From Cryobacterium sp. BB307 (GTDB taxonomy: Bacteria > Actinomycetota > Actinomycetes > Actinomycetales > Microbacteriaceae), in NCBI RefSeq assembly GCF_012274275.1, contig NZ_JAANZA010000002.1:372001-436000 (forward strand): a stretch of 64,000 bases of DNA, in the 5' to 3' direction. The position numbers were made by a program, and so were the translations under genes. Positions 48,551-62,206 of this stretch are shown here, one piece after another (position 1 is the stretch's first letter; every line of letters starts with the position of its first letter). The notes beneath the pieces were generated by a model. It was given only the letters and a program-made list of their open reading frames with translations, had not been told where the DNA came from and did no database searches.

Positions 48551-50515
48551 TCAGGACTCGTCGGTGAACGGTTCGAGATCGTCGAACCGGACTCTCAGTG
48601 TAGGCGGCGCCGGCCTGCGGTTCGGCGGCACGGCCGAGCGCCTGATGGTCGCGTTCCGAATGAGTTCGGCGCGCAGCGAGCTCGCAACCGCACCGCCAGC
48701 CGAGTAGTCGAAACGGACGATCGCCCGCACTGAGCCTCGCTCGGTGGCGACGGGACCCAGCACGTCCACCCCCGGCCCGTCCGGGAGGACCGCGAGTGCC
48801 GCAGCGACCTCCTCCGCGGTGCCGGTGACGGTCGCCGCGCGCACCGCGGGCGGGAAGCGAAGCCGCTTCCGGTCGGACAGTTCCGCTCTCGCGTAGTCGG
48901 CGAGCCGCCAGGTGGCGAGGGCCGTGGCGATGCTCCCGCTGACCCCGACGAGCATCACCGGCGCGCCGGGGGCGGCCAGCGCGGTCGCGTTCGACCACCA
49001 GCGCAGGCAGTCCTCGGCGATCCGGAGGCTCTCGCGCGCGAGCATCCGCTCCCCATCGAGGAGCAGCACCGCCCGGTAGCCGCCGGATGCGATGGGCTCT
49101 GCGCCGCGGGTGGCGATCACCAGCGCGGGGGTACCGGACACGCCGAGCACGTTCCGTTCGCCGTCGGCGACGATGACAGGGACGCCGGGGAAGGCACGGC
49201 CGAGATCCTCGGCCGTGCGGGTTGAGCCGCCCGTGCCCTGTCGCAGCTCCGTGCCGGGGCACCGGTCGCACGCCCAGTCGCTGGCGATGGCGCCGCACCA
49301 GCCGCAGGACGGCGCCGCGCCGCGCGAGGCAAGCCCGAGCGGACCGCCGCAGTGTCGACAGCGTGCCGCCACCCTGCAGCTTGCGCACACCAGTTGCGGC
49401 GAGTAGCCCGGCCGGGCGACCTGCACCAGCACGGGTCCGTCCGCGAGGGCGTCGCGGGCGGCGCTCCACGCACCGGAGGGGATGCGGGCCCGCTGCGCGA
49501 GTGGGTCCTCGCCACGCTGGTAGGCGGTCGGGATGACGCGTGGCAGGTACGCGCGCCGCGGTGCAACCGCCTGCACCCAGCCGACTTCGACCAGGCGCTC
49601 CACCTCGGTGCTGCGGGTGTGCCCGAAGAAAGCGAGGGCACAGCCTTGCTGCTCCTGCCGCACGAGCGCGACGTCGCGGCTGTGCACGTACGGTGCGAGC
49701 GGTTCGGCGTGCAGCGGGTCACCGTCGTCCCATAACGCGATCAGGGCCAGTCGCGCCGCCGGCGCGTAGATCGCGGACCGATTGCCGACGATCACCACGG
49801 GCTCTTCCTCAAGGCAGCGCAGGAAGCCCGCGTAGCGGTCTCGGTCGGCTTGCCTGGCGTCAAGCGTCACGATGCGCTCCGCCGGCAGCACCGCCTCGAG
49901 CGCGGCGACCAGCTGTTCCTGGTCGCGGTAGTCCGGCACGCCCAGGATGACGTGCCCGCGCGGCAGCGCCCGGCTGGCGAGCGCGGCCATCGCGATCGCC
50001 CATTCGCCAACCCAGCGGCCATCAGGAAGCGGCGCGGTCAGCGGAACCGCGTCGACCGCGGCTCGGCCGCCGCGTTCGAGGATCGCATCGAACATCGCGT
50101 CGTCGAAGGCAGGGACGTCGGCGGGGGCGATCGGAGCGGGTGGGTCGGTCGGCTGCCTGCCCAGCCAGGCCGTCTCGACCCTCGCCTGCCGTTTGGGGAT
50201 CGCCAGCCGGAGCACGTCGCTCGCCGAACCGCCGGCGCGGTCGGCGACACGCCGAGCGAGCGCCCAGACCTCAGGCGCCAGCACCGGGGCAGCCGAAACG
50301 ACAGAGTCCAGGTCGCTCAGTTTGCCTGTGAAGTCCGCGTCGGTGGCGAGCTCGACGAGGTATCCGTTGGCGATCCGGTTGCGGAACGGGACCTTGACCC
50401 GCACGCCCGGCCGGACGGTCTCGGCGAGTGCGTCCGGCACCCGGTAGTCGTAGAGCTGGTCGAGCTGGGGCAACGGTGAGTCGATGAGCACCCGGGCGAT
50501 GGATGCCTGACTCAT
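48551..50515 (-). CDS. priA: primosomal protein N' (PriA-like), ATPase motifs lost
   Basis: Replication-restart protein of 654 residues. The N-terminal 3'-DNA-binding domain (RVLIDSPLPQLDQLYDYRVP) and the zinc-binding cysteine cluster (CASCRVAARCRHCGG ... CGWCGAIASDWACDRCPG, about 375-425) are present. The helicase core is degraded: the Walker A position reads ILGVPDYRDQE without GxxGxGK, and the DEEH position reads LWDDGD. This ATPase-dead form is known for actinobacteria, so it probably acts as a structural primosome part. It ends 38 bases before fmt. Confidence 0.9.
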   Translation of the reverse strand: MSQASIARVLIDSPLPQLDQLYDYRVPDALAETVRPGVRVKVPFRNRIANGYLVELATDADFTGKLSDLDSVVSAAPVLAPEVWALARRVADRAGGSASDVLRLAIPKRQARVETAWLGRQPTDPPAPIAPADVPAFDDAMFDAILERGGRAAVDAVPLTAPLPDGRWVGEWAIAMAALASRALPRGHVILGVPDYRDQEQLVAALEAVLPAERIVTLDARQADRDRYAGFLRCLEEEPVVIVGNRSAIYAPAARLALIALWDDGDPLHAEPLAPYVHSRDVALVRQEQQGCALAFFGHTRSTEVERLVEVGWVQAVAPRRAYLPRVIPTAYQRGEDPLAQRARIPSGAWSAARDALADGPVLVQVARPGYSPQLVCASCRVAARCRHCGGPLGLASRGAAPSCGWCGAIASDWACDRCPGTELRQGTGGSTRTAEDLGRAFPGVPVIVADGERNVLGVSGTPALVIATRGAEPIASGGYRAVLLLDGERMLARESLRIAEDCLRWWSNATALAAPGAPVMLVGVSGSIATALATWRLADYARAELSDRKRLRFPPAVRAATVTGTAEEVAAALAVLPDGPGVDVLGPVATERGSVRAIVRFDYSAGGAVASSLRAELIRNATIRRSAVPPNRRPAPPTLRVRFDDLEPFTDES

Positions 50516-50517
50516 GG

Positions 50518-51717
50518 CTACAACCCGGCTGCGCTGCGCAGCTGCTCCACGCGGTCGAGTCGCTCCCAGGTGAAGTCGGGGAGGTCCCGGCCGAAGTGCC
50601 CGTAGGTGGAGGTCTGCCGGTAGATCGGCCGAAGCAGGTCGAGGTCGCGCACGATCGCGGCCGGACGCAGGTCAAAGACCTCCCGGATGGCCTCGATGAT
50701 GCGATTCTCATCAACGTGCGCGGTGCCGAACGACTCCACGTACAGCCCGACCGGATGCGCCTTGCCGATCGCGTAGGCCACCTGCACCTCGAGCTTGTCG
50801 GCGAGTCCGGCGGCGACGACGTTCTTGGCCACCCAGCGCATCGCATACGCGGCCGAGCGGTCGACCTTCGACGGGTCCTTGCCGCTGAATGCGCCACCGC
50901 CGTGCCGTGCGGCGCCGCCGTAGGTGTCGACGATGATCTTGCGCCCGGTCAGGCCCGCGTCGCCCATCGGGCCGCCGATCTCGAAGCGGCCGGTGGGGTT
51001 GATCAGGATGCGTGTGCTCTCGGCGTCGAGGCCGGAGCTCTCCAGCACCGGGCGGATCACCAGCTCCTCGATCTCAGGGAACAGCCGGCTGTTGTCGACC
51101 TCCGGCACGTGCTGCGTGGACAGGACGACGGTGTCGAGGGTGCGCGGCACGTCGCCGTCGTAGCCGATCGTGACCTGGGTCTTGCCGTCGGGCCGCAGGT
51201 AGCCGAGTTCTCCGCTCTTGCGCACCTCGCCGAGCCGTTCCGCGAGCCGGTGTGCGAGCCAGCTCCCGAGCGGCATGTACTGCGGCGTCTCGGTGGTGGC
51301 GAAGCCGAACATGATGCCCTGGTCCCCGGCCCCCTGGGCGTCGAGCGGGTCGGAGGCGCCGGCGCGGCTTTCCAGCGCGTGGTCGACGCCCTGCGCGATG
51401 TCGGGTGACTGCGCGCCGATCGACACCGAAACGCCGCAGGACTCACCGTCGAAGCCCATGTCGGACGAGTTGTAGCCGATGTCGAGGATGGTCTGGCGCA
51501 CGATGGTCGGGATGTCGGCGTAGCCGGAGCAGGTCACCTCGCCGACGACATGCACCAGCCCGGTGGTCACGACGGCCTCCACCGCGACACGGCTGCTGCG
51601 ATCCACGGTCAGCAACGCGTCAAGGATGCTGTCGGAGATCTGGTCGCAGACCTTGTCCGGGTGTCCTTCTGTGACGGATTCGCTCGTGAAGAGGCGCAGT
51701 GGCGCGGCAGTGCTCAA
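50518..51717 (-). CDS. metK: S-adenosylmethionine synthetase
   Basis: Makes S-adenosylmethionine from methionine and ATP. The core begins [32 protein letters not shown] and the phosphate loop [19 protein letters not shown] are intact. No ATG or GTG precedes the core in frame. I prefer the TTG at 51717 (399 residues), because GGTGATC matches the anti-Shine-Dalgarno end at ideal distance; the TTG at 51729 is the alternative. Neighbours coaBC and priA follow the actinobacterial gmk-rpoZ-coaBC-metK-priA order. Confidence 0.95.
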   Translation of the reverse strand: MSTAAPLRLFTSESVTEGHPDKVCDQISDSILDALLTVDRSSRVAVEAVVTTGLVHVVGEVTCSGYADIPTIVRQTILDIGYNSSDMGFDGESCGVSVSIGAQSPDIAQGVDHALESRAGASDPLDAQGAGDQGIMFGFATTETPQYMPLGSWLAHRLAERLGEVRKSGELGYLRPDGKTQVTIGYDGDVPRTLDTVVLSTQHVPEVDNSRLFPEIEELVIRPVLESSGLDAESTRILINPTGRFEIGGPMGDAGLTGRKIIVDTYGGAARHGGGAFSGKDPSKVDRSAAYAMRWVAKNVVAAGLADKLEVQVAYAIGKAHPVGLYVESFGTAHVDENRIIEAIREVFDLRPAAIVRDLDLLRPIYRQTSTYGHFGRDLPDFTWERLDRVEQLRSAAGL

Positions 51718-51747
51718 TAGATCACCCAACGTGAAAGAGGAAGCGGT

Positions 51748-52938
51748 TCAGGACAGCAGATCGAGAATACGGTCGGCCACTGACGCCTTGGGGCCAGAGG
51801 CCTCCATCACTATATCCCCGGCCCTGTTCAGGGTTACGACCGAGTTCTCGCCGGTGCCGAAGCCTGCATCCCAGCCCACCCTGTTGATGACCAGAAAGTC
51901 GCTGCCCTTACGGGCGAGCTTGCGGCGGCCCAGCTCGAGCAGCGCACCCGGGTCTTCTTCGGTCTCCGCGGCGAAGCCCACGATGACCTGACCGTCACGC
52001 CGGTTCTCCGAGAGGGTCTGCAGGATGTCCGGGTTGCGCACCAGTTCGATGGTGAGCCGGTCGCCCTGGGTCTCCTTCTTGATCTTGCCCTCGGCGACAG
52101 CCTCCGGCCGGTAGTCGGCCACTGCCGCCGCCATGATCACCACGTGAGCGGTCGCGGCCGCGGCGAAGGTCGCGTCGGCAAGCTCCCGCGCGGATGACAC
52201 GCGGGTCAGCACGACGGATGCCGGTGGCGCGACCTCGAGGTTCGCGGCGATCAGGGTTACGTCCGCGCCACGCGTGGCTGCGGCTGCCGCGATGGCGACG
52301 CCCTGCCTGCCGCTCGAGCGGTTGCCGATGTAGCGCACCGGGTCGATCGCCTCGCGCGTGCCACCGGCTGTGACGACGATGCGCTTGCCGACCAGGTCAC
52401 GCGGTCCGCGTGCCGCGAGGGCCGCCTCGACGATCGCCTCCGGCTCCACCATGCGCCCGGGGCCGCTGTCGCTGCCGGTGAGCTGACCGCTCGCCGGCCC
52501 GACGATGACGACACCGCGTTCGCGCAGCACGGCGATGTTGTGCGTTGTCGCCGGGTTCTGCCACATTTCGGTGTGCATCGCCGGCGCGAGCACGAGCGGT
52601 GCGGTGCTGGCCAGGATGGTGTTGCCGAGCAGGTCGTCGGCGAGTCCGACGGCGATCTTCGCGATGGTGTTCGCGGTCGCGGGGGCGACGATGATCAGGT
52701 CGGCTGCCTGCCCGATCGCAACGTGCCTGACCTGCGCGACGCCCTCGTACAGGTCGGTGTGCACCGGGTTGCGGCTGATTGCCTCGAGAGTCGGCCGTCC
52801 GACGAAGCGCAGTGCGGCATCCGTCGCCACGACGTGCACGTCGTGACCGGCGAGGACGAGCGAGCGGATGACGCCGACCGCCTTGTACGCGGCGATCCCG
52901 CCGGTGACTCCGACGACGACGTTCAGACGCTCCCCCAC
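51748..52938 (-). CDS. coaBC: bifunctional phosphopantothenoylcysteine synthetase/decarboxylase
   Basis: Two consecutive coenzyme A steps in one protein of 396 residues. The N-terminal CoaC flavoprotein (to about 180) has GVTGGIAAYKA, catalytic His in QVRHVAIGQAADL and the PAMHTEMWQNPA motif. The C-terminal CoaB half has VVTAGGTREAIDPVRYIGNRSS (split here: VVTAGGTREAID, PVRYIGNRSSG) and IVGFAAETEE. It starts at the GTG at 52938. CoaE, the last step, is at 25900-26517. Confidence 0.95.
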   Translation of the reverse strand: MGERLNVVVGVTGGIAAYKAVGVIRSLVLAGHDVHVVATDAALRFVGRPTLEAISRNPVHTDLYEGVAQVRHVAIGQAADLIIVAPATANTIAKIAVGLADDLLGNTILASTAPLVLAPAMHTEMWQNPATTHNIAVLRERGVVIVGPASGQLTGSDSGPGRMVEPEAIVEAALAARGPRDLVGKRIVVTAGGTREAIDPVRYIGNRSSGRQGVAIAAAAATRGADVTLIAANLEVAPPASVVLTRVSSARELADATFAAAATAHVVIMAAAVADYRPEAVAEGKIKKETQGDRLTIELVRNPDILQTLSENRRDGQVIVGFAAETEEDPGALLELGRRKLARKGSDFLVINRVGWDAGFGTGENSVVTLNRAGDIVMEASGPKASVADRILDLLS

Positions 52939-52963
52939 GTTGCCGCCTTTGGGTCTGGGCTCG

Positions 52964-53221
52964 CTAGGAGGCGAGCGGCTTCATGACGAGCTTGCCCTCG
53001 TTGATCTCGTGCAGGGCAACCGAGAGCGGCTTGTCGTCGATGGTCGAATCGACGAGCGGTCCGACGTTGTCGAACAGGCTGCCCTCGTGCAGATCGGCGT
53101 AGTAGTCGTTGATCTGACGGGCGCGCTTCGACGCGAACACCACGAGCGCGTACTTGGAGTCGACCTTGGTCAACAGCTCGTCGATGGGCGGGTCGATGAT
53201 GCCCTTGGCGCGTTCAACCAT
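52964..53221 (-). CDS. rpoZ: DNA-directed RNA polymerase omega subunit
   Basis: Small RNA polymerase assembly subunit. The ATG at 53221 with GAGGAG upstream gives 85 residues; the frame upstream is leader. The omega signature [21 protein letters not shown] is split as [10 protein letters not shown] and [11 protein letters not shown], residues 21-41. It lies 18 bases behind gmk. Confidence 0.95.
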   Translation of the reverse strand: MVERAKGIIDPPIDELLTKVDSKYALVVFASKRARQINDYYADLHEGSLFDNVGPLVDSTIDDKPLSVALHEINEGKLVMKPLAS

Positions 53222-53239
53222 GAAAAAACTCCTCATTAC

Positions 53240-54136
53240 TTAGTTCGAGATCGACATCAAGTCTACGACCTCGCGCGCGGCTTGGCTTACCTCGGCGTTC
53301 ACGATGCGGTAATCGAACTCGTCCTGGGCTGCCAATTCGACCTTTGCGGTCTCCAGTCTGCGCGCCTGTTCGGCGCTGTCCTCTGTGCCGCGGCCGATGA
53401 GCCGGCGGACGAGCTCCTCCCAGGTCGGGGGCAGCAGGAACACTAATGTCGCGTCCGGCATCTGGCTGCGCACCGAGCGCGCACCCTGCAGGTCGATCTC
53501 CAGCAGCACGCTGCGGCCCTCGTTCAACGCACGCTCGATCGGGGCGCGCGGGGTTCCGTAGCGGTAGGCGTTGTGCACCGTCGCGTACTCGAGCATCTCG
53601 CCGGTTGCGATCAGCCGGTCGAACTCGTCGTCGCTGACGAAGTGGTAGTTGACGCCGTCGATCTCGCCCGGGCGCGGCTTGCGGGTGGTCGCGGACACCG
53701 AGAGCAGCACGTCAGGGTAGTTCTCCCGGATGTAGCCGGACACGGTGCCCTTGCCGACCGCGGTCGGCCCAGCCAGCACGACGAGCCGGCTCGCCGGCCT
53801 GGTCCCGCTGCTCTCTCGCTGCGCGAGGAATTCCTGCAGCGCCTTGCGCTGCCGGCTGCCGAGACCGCCGACCCGCTTGGAGTCCGCGATGCCGAGTTGC
53901 TGCATGACGCGGCCGCTGCGCACCGGGCCCATGCCGGGGATGCTCCCGAGCAGTTCCCGCACGCGCAGGCTTGCTTCCGCGCTGCTGCCGTCGCTCAGCC
54001 CGGTCTCCAGCACGTCGGAGGCGCTGCGGGTGCGCTCGGCGACGGCGCGTTTCACTTGTGCGCGCGCGCGACGTGCGGCGACGGCGGCGCGCGACGCGGC
54101 CGCGCGATCGACCTCGGGCGGGTTCACCTGGCTCAC
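53240..54136 (-). CDS. gmk: guanylate kinase with N-terminal actinobacterial IHF (mIHF) domain
   Basis: A 298-residue fusion. Residues about 118-298 are a complete guanylate kinase (GMP to GDP): P-loop GPTAVGKGT at 123-131, [20 protein letters not shown] and [10 protein letters not shown]. Residues about 10-106 match m[23 protein letters not shown], then [20 protein letters not shown] near 58-78 and [16 protein letters not shown] near 89-104. In Mycobacterium and Streptomyces mihF is a separate gene just upstream of gmk; here it is in frame. The GTG overlaps pyrF (GTGA). An internal start producing kinase alone cannot be excluded. Confidence 0.93.
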   Translation of the reverse strand: MSQVNPPEVDRAAASRAAVAARRARAQVKRAVAERTRSASDVLETGLSDGSSAEASLRVRELLGSIPGMGPVRSGRVMQQLGIADSKRVGGLGSRQRKALQEFLAQRESSGTRPASRLVVLAGPTAVGKGTVSGYIRENYPDVLLSVSATTRKPRPGEIDGVNYHFVSDDEFDRLIATGEMLEYATVHNAYRYGTPRAPIERALNEGRSVLLEIDLQGARSVRSQMPDATLVFLLPPTWEELVRRLIGRGTEDSAEQARRLETAKVELAAQDEFDYRIVNAEVSQAAREVVDLMSISN

Positions 54137-54992
54137 GCGGCGAGCTCTTCCGACGCGCTCTCGATCGCCGCGACGATCCGGTGCGGCCCGGCGCTCAGCA
54201 CCGTCCGGGAGACCGAAGCGAGAGTGGCTCCCGCTGCCTGCCCGAAGATCGGCCGGAAGTCGGCGAGCTGGGCGCCCTGGTGCCCGAAGCCTGGTGCGAG
54301 CACTGGTGTCGCAGGGGGTCCGGCGACGCCGTCCAGGTTGATGCCGAGGGCGGGGAAGTCGGCGGTCGCGCCGAGGACGAGCCCGATCGAGCCGACCGGA
54401 CCACGGGCATCCGCGTTGAGGGATCGCACGTCCTCGACGATACCCGCGGCGACGCTGGTTCCTTGCCGGTTGCCGGTGCCGAGCACCGCGGATTGCGACT
54501 CGAAGCCTTCCGGGTTGGAGGTCGCCGCGAGCACGAACAGGCCCTTCCCGTTGTGGTGGGCCAGGTCGACGGCGCCGCGCAGGGCACCGATTCCGAGGAA
54601 CGGGTTGACGGTCAGCGCGTCGGCCTCCAGCGGGCTGCCCGGTGTGAGCCAGGCGTCACCGTACCCGTCGAGGGTGCTGCCGATGTCGCCGCGCTTGGCA
54701 TCGGCGATGACCAGCAGGCCGGCGGCGCGCGCCGCGGCCAGCACCCGCTCGAGGGCCGAGAAGCCTGCAGCTCCGAAGCGTTCGAAGAACGCCACCTGCG
54801 GTTTGACCGCGGGCACGCGCCCCGCCGACGCCTCGATGACCCGCAAGCCCAGCTCGCGCGCGCCGTCTGCGGTGTCGTCGAGCCCCCATGCCTTCAGCAC
54901 TGTGCGCTGTGGGTCGATGCCGACGCACAGGTTGCCGCGCGAGGAGATCGCGGCGGCCAGTCGCTCACCGAACGGAGCCATCCGGTCAGCGC

Positions 54993-54996
<4 letters not shown>
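54133..54996 (-). CDS. pyrF: orotidine 5'-phosphate decarboxylase, type 2
   Basis: Last step of UMP synthesis. The 287-residue protein has the type 2 catalytic [16 protein letters not shown] near residues 92-107 and [12 protein letters not shown] near 66. The ATG overlaps the carB stop (ATGA), and its own stop overlaps gmk. PyrD and PyrE are not in the operon. Confidence 0.96.
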
Positions 54997-58285
<3,289 letters not shown>

Positions 58286-58286
<1 letters not shown>

Positions 58287-59437
58287 CAGGCCTTGTCTCC
58301 AGTGGTGGTGCGTGAATCGATGACCAATTGCCGGAACCGGTCGAAGAGGTAGTTGGCGTCGTGCGGTCCCGCGGCGGCCTCCGGGTGGTATTGCACCGAG
58401 AATGCGGGGATGTCGAGGGCGTTCAGGCCCTCGACGACGTTGTCGTTGAGGTTGACGTGGCTCACCTCGACCCGACCGAACCCGGCGGGCGAGTCGCTCA
58501 CCGTGTCGACGGGCGCGTCGACAGCGAAGCCGTGGTTGTGGGCGGTGATCTCCGTGCGTCCGGTGGCGCGGTCGACGACCGGCTGGTTGATGCCACGGTG
58601 GCCGTATGGGAGCTTGTAGGTCTGGTAGCCGAGGGCGCGGCCGAGCAGCTGGTTGCCGAAGCAGATGCCGAAGAACGGGAGCCGCTCACGCAGCACCGCC
58701 TGCAGCAGCTCGACGTGGCTGTCCGACCCGGCGGGGTCACCTGGCCCGTTCGAGAAGAACACCGCATCCGGCTTCAGCGCGAACAGCTCGTCCTTGGTGG
58801 TCGCCTGCGGCAGCACATGCACGTCGAAACCGCGTGCGGTCAGGTAGGCGAGGGTCGACGCCTTGACGCCGAGGTCGAGCACCGCGACCGACCCGATGCG
58901 TTCGCCCTCGGCCTCGAGCAGGTACGGCTCTGGGGTGGAGACGGTGGCCGAGAGGTTGCGGCCGGTCATCGACTCGGATGCCCGCACTGCAGCGAGCTGC
59001 TCGTCCTCCCCGAGCGCGGCATCCGGCCCTGAGAAGATCCCGGCGCGCATGACGCCGGCGTCGCGCAGCCGCCTGGTGACCGCTCGGGTGTCGATGCCGC
59101 TGATGCCGACGACGCCTTGCTCGACGAGGGCGTCGTCGAGGCTGCCGGTGGCGCGATGGTTGGACACGGTGCGTGCAGGGTCGCGCACGATGAAACCGGA
59201 GACCCAGATCCGGTCCGATTCGCCGTCCTCACCGTTGACACCGGTGATGCCGATGTGCGGAGCGGTCATGAGCACGATCTGGCCGGCATAGGACGGGTCG
59301 GTCAGCGTCTCCTGGTAGCCGGTCATGCCGGTGGCGAACACCGCCTCGCCGAGCGTCCGGCCGAGTGCGCCGTACGCGGTGCCGACGTAACGGGTGCCGT
59401 CCTCGAGCACGAGTACCGCGCTGTGGGGTGCTGTCAC
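58286..59437 (-). CDS. carA: carbamoyl-phosphate synthase small subunit
   Basis: Class I glutamine amidotransferase subunit. The 383-residue protein starts at the GTG at 59437, immediately after the TAA of the upstream membrane protein gene. The nucleophile Cys lies in [16 protein letters not shown], and His/Glu in [13 protein letters not shown]. The N-terminal CarA domain has [18 protein letters not shown]. Confidence 0.96.
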
Positions 59438-59923
59438 TTAGTTCTCCCTTTCCAGGACAGAGGCAATCGCCTCGAGCAGTCCGCTGTCCGCGGCCGCCCG
59501 CAGGTAGGTGTCGACCTCGGTGGCTGAAAGCCGCCAGCGCAGGCAGATCAGTCCACCGGTCTCGACGCCCTTGCCGATGGTCCAGGTTGCGCGCTCCACC
59601 GAGACGATGTCCGAGGCTGGCACGAACACCGGATCCTCGCCGCGCAGTTCGAGCAGCACGCCCTCCTCGTGTACGGAGACCGTCGCGCGCGCCCGGAACG
59701 CGAGCGGACCGACGGTGACGCGCTCGAGCGGCGTATCGGCGATGGTCGTCGCGGCGTGCAGCGCGTCGCTTTCGTGCAGTGCGGCGCCGAGCCCGGCCGG
59801 CGCGGCCTCGGGCACCGCAATGTCACGCTGGCGCTGTTTGCGGGACCGCCAGCCGAGGTACATGGCTATGAGGATGAGCGCGAGGACCAGGATCACGATC
59901 GCGGCGGGGACGAGCCTATCCAC
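59438..59923 (-). CDS. actinobacterial pyr-operon membrane protein of unknown function
   Basis: I choose the GTG at 59923, with GAGG six bases upstream, giving 161 residues; it overlaps the pyrC end by 8 bases. One N-terminal transmembrane helix (LVPAAIVILVLALILIAMYL) is followed by a basic RSRKQRQRD stretch and a cytoplasmic beta-rich region (VGPLAFRARATVSVHEEGVL, VFVPASDIVSVERATW) that looks PH-like. A comparable membrane protein gene lies between pyrC and carA in mycobacteria. Its function is unknown. Confidence 0.85.
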   Translation of the reverse strand: MDRLVPAAIVILVLALILIAMYLGWRSRKQRQRDIAVPEAAPAGLGAALHESDALHAATTIADTPLERVTVGPLAFRARATVSVHEEGVLLELRGEDPVFVPASDIVSVERATWTIGKGVETGGLICLRWRLSATEVDTYLRAAADSGLLEAIASVLEREN

Positions 59924-61253
59924 GCGCCACCTCGTGCGTGCCACGGTCGGCGAACTCTTCGGCGGCGACGAGTTCACCGTCGATCACCGTCTGCCGTCCT
60001 TCGTGGATGGTCGCGACCACCCGACCGGGCAGTTCCCGCCCGAAGTAGGGCGAGTTGATGCTCTTGCCGCTCAGGTGCTCCGGCGCGAAGGTGCGGGTGG
60101 CGGATGCGTCGTAGAGGGTGAGGTTGGCCGGCGCGCCGACCGCGATGCCTTGCGCGTAGCCGTCGAGTCGGCCGATCGCCGCGGGCGCAGCGGACAGCAC
60201 CCTGGCGACATCCGCCCAGCCGAGCTCTCCACTGTCGACGACGGATGCCTGCACGACGGACAGCGCGGATTCGAGGCCGACCATGCCGAATGCGGCGGCG
60301 CTCCACTCCGCTTCCTTGGCCTCGAGCGGGTGCGGCGCGTGGTCGGTGGCGACGATGTCGATGGTGCCGTCGGCGAGCCCTGCGCGCAGCGCCCGCACGT
60401 CGTCGTCGCTGCGCAGCGGCGGGTTGACCTTGAAGCGTGCGTCGTAGCCGCGGATGAGGTCTTCGGTGAGCAGCAGGTGGTGCGGTGTGACCTCTGCGGT
60501 CACCGCGATGCCGCGCGCCTTCGCCCAACGCACAACGTCGACGGCACCCGCGGTCGAGACGTGGCAGATGTGCACGCGCGCGCCGACGTGCTCGGCGATG
60601 AGGACATCACGCGCGATGATCGCCTCCTCGGCGACGGCGGGCCAGCCGGCCAGTCCGAGCTCGCTGGACAGCGCTCCCTCGTTCATCTGCGCGTCGAGGG
60701 TCAATCGTGGCTCCTGCGCGTGCTGCGCGACGACGCCGTCGAAGGTCTTGACGTATTCGAGCGCGCGGCGCATGAGGAGGGCGTCCCAGACGCACTTGCC
60801 GTCGTCGGAGAATACGCGCACCTGGGCGCGGCTGCGCGCCATGGCGCCAATCTCGGCGAGACGCTCCCCCGCGAGCCCAACGGTGACGGCACCGACCGGA
60901 CGCACGGTGACGTACCCGGCGGCCCGTCCGAGGGCCTGTACCTGCTCGACGACGCCGGCGGTGTCGGCAACCGGTGAGGTGTTCGCCATCGCGTGCACAG
61001 CGGTGAACCCGCCGGCCGCGGCCGCGCGCGAGCCGGTGAGCACGGTCTCGCTCTGCTCGAAGCCGGGTTCCCGCAGGTGGGTGTGCAGGTCGACGAGACC
61101 GGGCAGCGCGATGAGCCCGTCGGCGTCGATGCTGGTGGCGCCCGAGGAGTCGAGGCTGCGGCCGAGTCCAGTGATGGTGCCGTTCTCGATCAGGATGTCT
61201 GCGGTGGAGCCTCCGGGGAGCGTCGCGCCGCGCACATGCAGTCTTTGGTTCAC
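59916..61253 (-). CDS. pyrC: dihydroorotase
   Basis: Zinc-dependent ring closure of carbamoyl aspartate. The 445-residue protein has [18 protein letters not shown] near residue 52 with the HxH metal pair, [11 protein letters not shown] near 235, and [14 protein letters not shown] near 305 with the catalytic Asp. The GTG at 61253 overlaps the pyrB stop (GTGA). Confidence 0.96.
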   Translation of the reverse strand: MNQRLHVRGATLPGGSTADILIENGTITGLGRSLDSSGATSIDADGLIALPGLVDLHTHLREPGFEQSETVLTGSRAAAAGGFTAVHAMANTSPVADTAGVVEQVQALGRAAGYVTVRPVGAVTVGLAGERLAEIGAMARSRAQVRVFSDDGKCVWDALLMRRALEYVKTFDGVVAQHAQEPRLTLDAQMNEGALSSELGLAGWPAVAEEAIIARDVLIAEHVGARVHICHVSTAGAVDVVRWAKARGIAVTAEVTPHHLLLTEDLIRGYDARFKVNPPLRSDDDVRALRAGLADGTIDIVATDHAPHPLEAKEAEWSAAAFGMVGLESALSVVQASVVDSGELGWADVARVLSAAPAAIGRLDGYAQGIAVGAPANLTLYDASATRTFAPEHLSGKSINSPYFGRELPGRVVATIHEGRQTVIDGELVAAEEFADRGTHEVARG

Positions 61254-62206
61254 TTGAGCAGCGCCTCCCGATCTGAAGCCAGCAGGAGGTACAGCACAGC
61301 CATCCTCACCGACACCCCGTTCGCGACTTGTTCTCGCACCGTCGACCGCGGGGAGTCGGCGGCGTTGGCAGAGATCTCCAGCCCACGATTCATCGGGCCG
61401 GGGTGCATGACAATGCTACCCGCGCCCAGACGCGCCAGTCGCTCGTCGTCGAGTCCCCACTGTCTGGAGTACTCGCGCGCGTTCGGGAAGAAGGCGTCCT
61501 GCATCCGCTCCGCCTGGATGCGCAGCATCATGACGACATCCGGTGCCGCGTCGATCGCCTCGTCCAGGTCGTGGCCCGTCGTCGCCGGCCAGCCGTCGAT
61601 CGCGACCGGCATGAGCGTGCCGGGGGCGACCAGGTGCACGCGAGCGCCGAGGGTGGCCAGCAGCCACACGTTGGACCGCGCAACCCGCGAGTGCAGGATG
61701 TCCCCGACGATGGTCACCGAGGTCCCGTCGAGGTCCTTCCCGCGGCTGGCGTCCCCGTGCAGCCGGCGGCGGATGGTGAACGCGTCGAGCAGCGCCTGGG
61801 TCGGGTGCTCGTGGGTGCCGTCCCCGGCGTTGATCACACCGGCGTCGACCCAATCGCTCGACGCGAGCACGTTGGGCGCCCCGGATGCCGGGTGACGCAT
61901 GACCACCGCGTCGACCCCCATCGCCGCGAGGGTCTGCGCGGTGTCCTTCAGGCTCTCGCCCTTGGAGACACTCGAGCCCTTCGCGGCGAAGTTGATGACG
62001 TCGGCGCTCAGCCGCTTCGCGGCGGCCTCGAACGAGATGCGGGTGCGGGTGGAGTCCTCGAAGAACAGGTTGACGACGGTCCGGCCCCGCAGGGTCGGAA
62101 GCTTCGGCACCGAGCGGCTGGCGACATCCGCCATGTCCTCCGCGACGTCGAGGATGCCGATGGCGTCGTCGCGGGTCAGGTCGCGGGTCGACAGCAGGTG
62201 CCTCAT
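61250..62206 (-). CDS. pyrB: aspartate carbamoyltransferase catalytic subunit
   Basis: Condenses carbamoyl phosphate with aspartate. The 318-residue protein has [18 protein letters not shown] near residue 49 (STRTR phosphate loop), [15 protein letters not shown] near 130, and [12 protein letters not shown] near 265. The ATG overlaps the pyrR stop (ATGA). No regulatory pyrI is present. Confidence 0.97.
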   Translation of the reverse strand: MRHLLSTRDLTRDDAIGILDVAEDMADVASRSVPKLPTLRGRTVVNLFFEDSTRTRISFEAAAKRLSADVINFAAKGSSVSKGESLKDTAQTLAAMGVDAVVMRHPASGAPNVLASSDWVDAGVINAGDGTHEHPTQALLDAFTIRRRLHGDASRGKDLDGTSVTIVGDILHSRVARSNVWLLATLGARVHLVAPGTLMPVAIDGWPATTGHDLDEAIDAAPDVVMMLRIQAERMQDAFFPNAREYSRQWGLDDERLARLGAGSIVMHPGPMNRGLEISANAADSPRSTVREQVANGVSVRMAVLYLLLASDREALLK

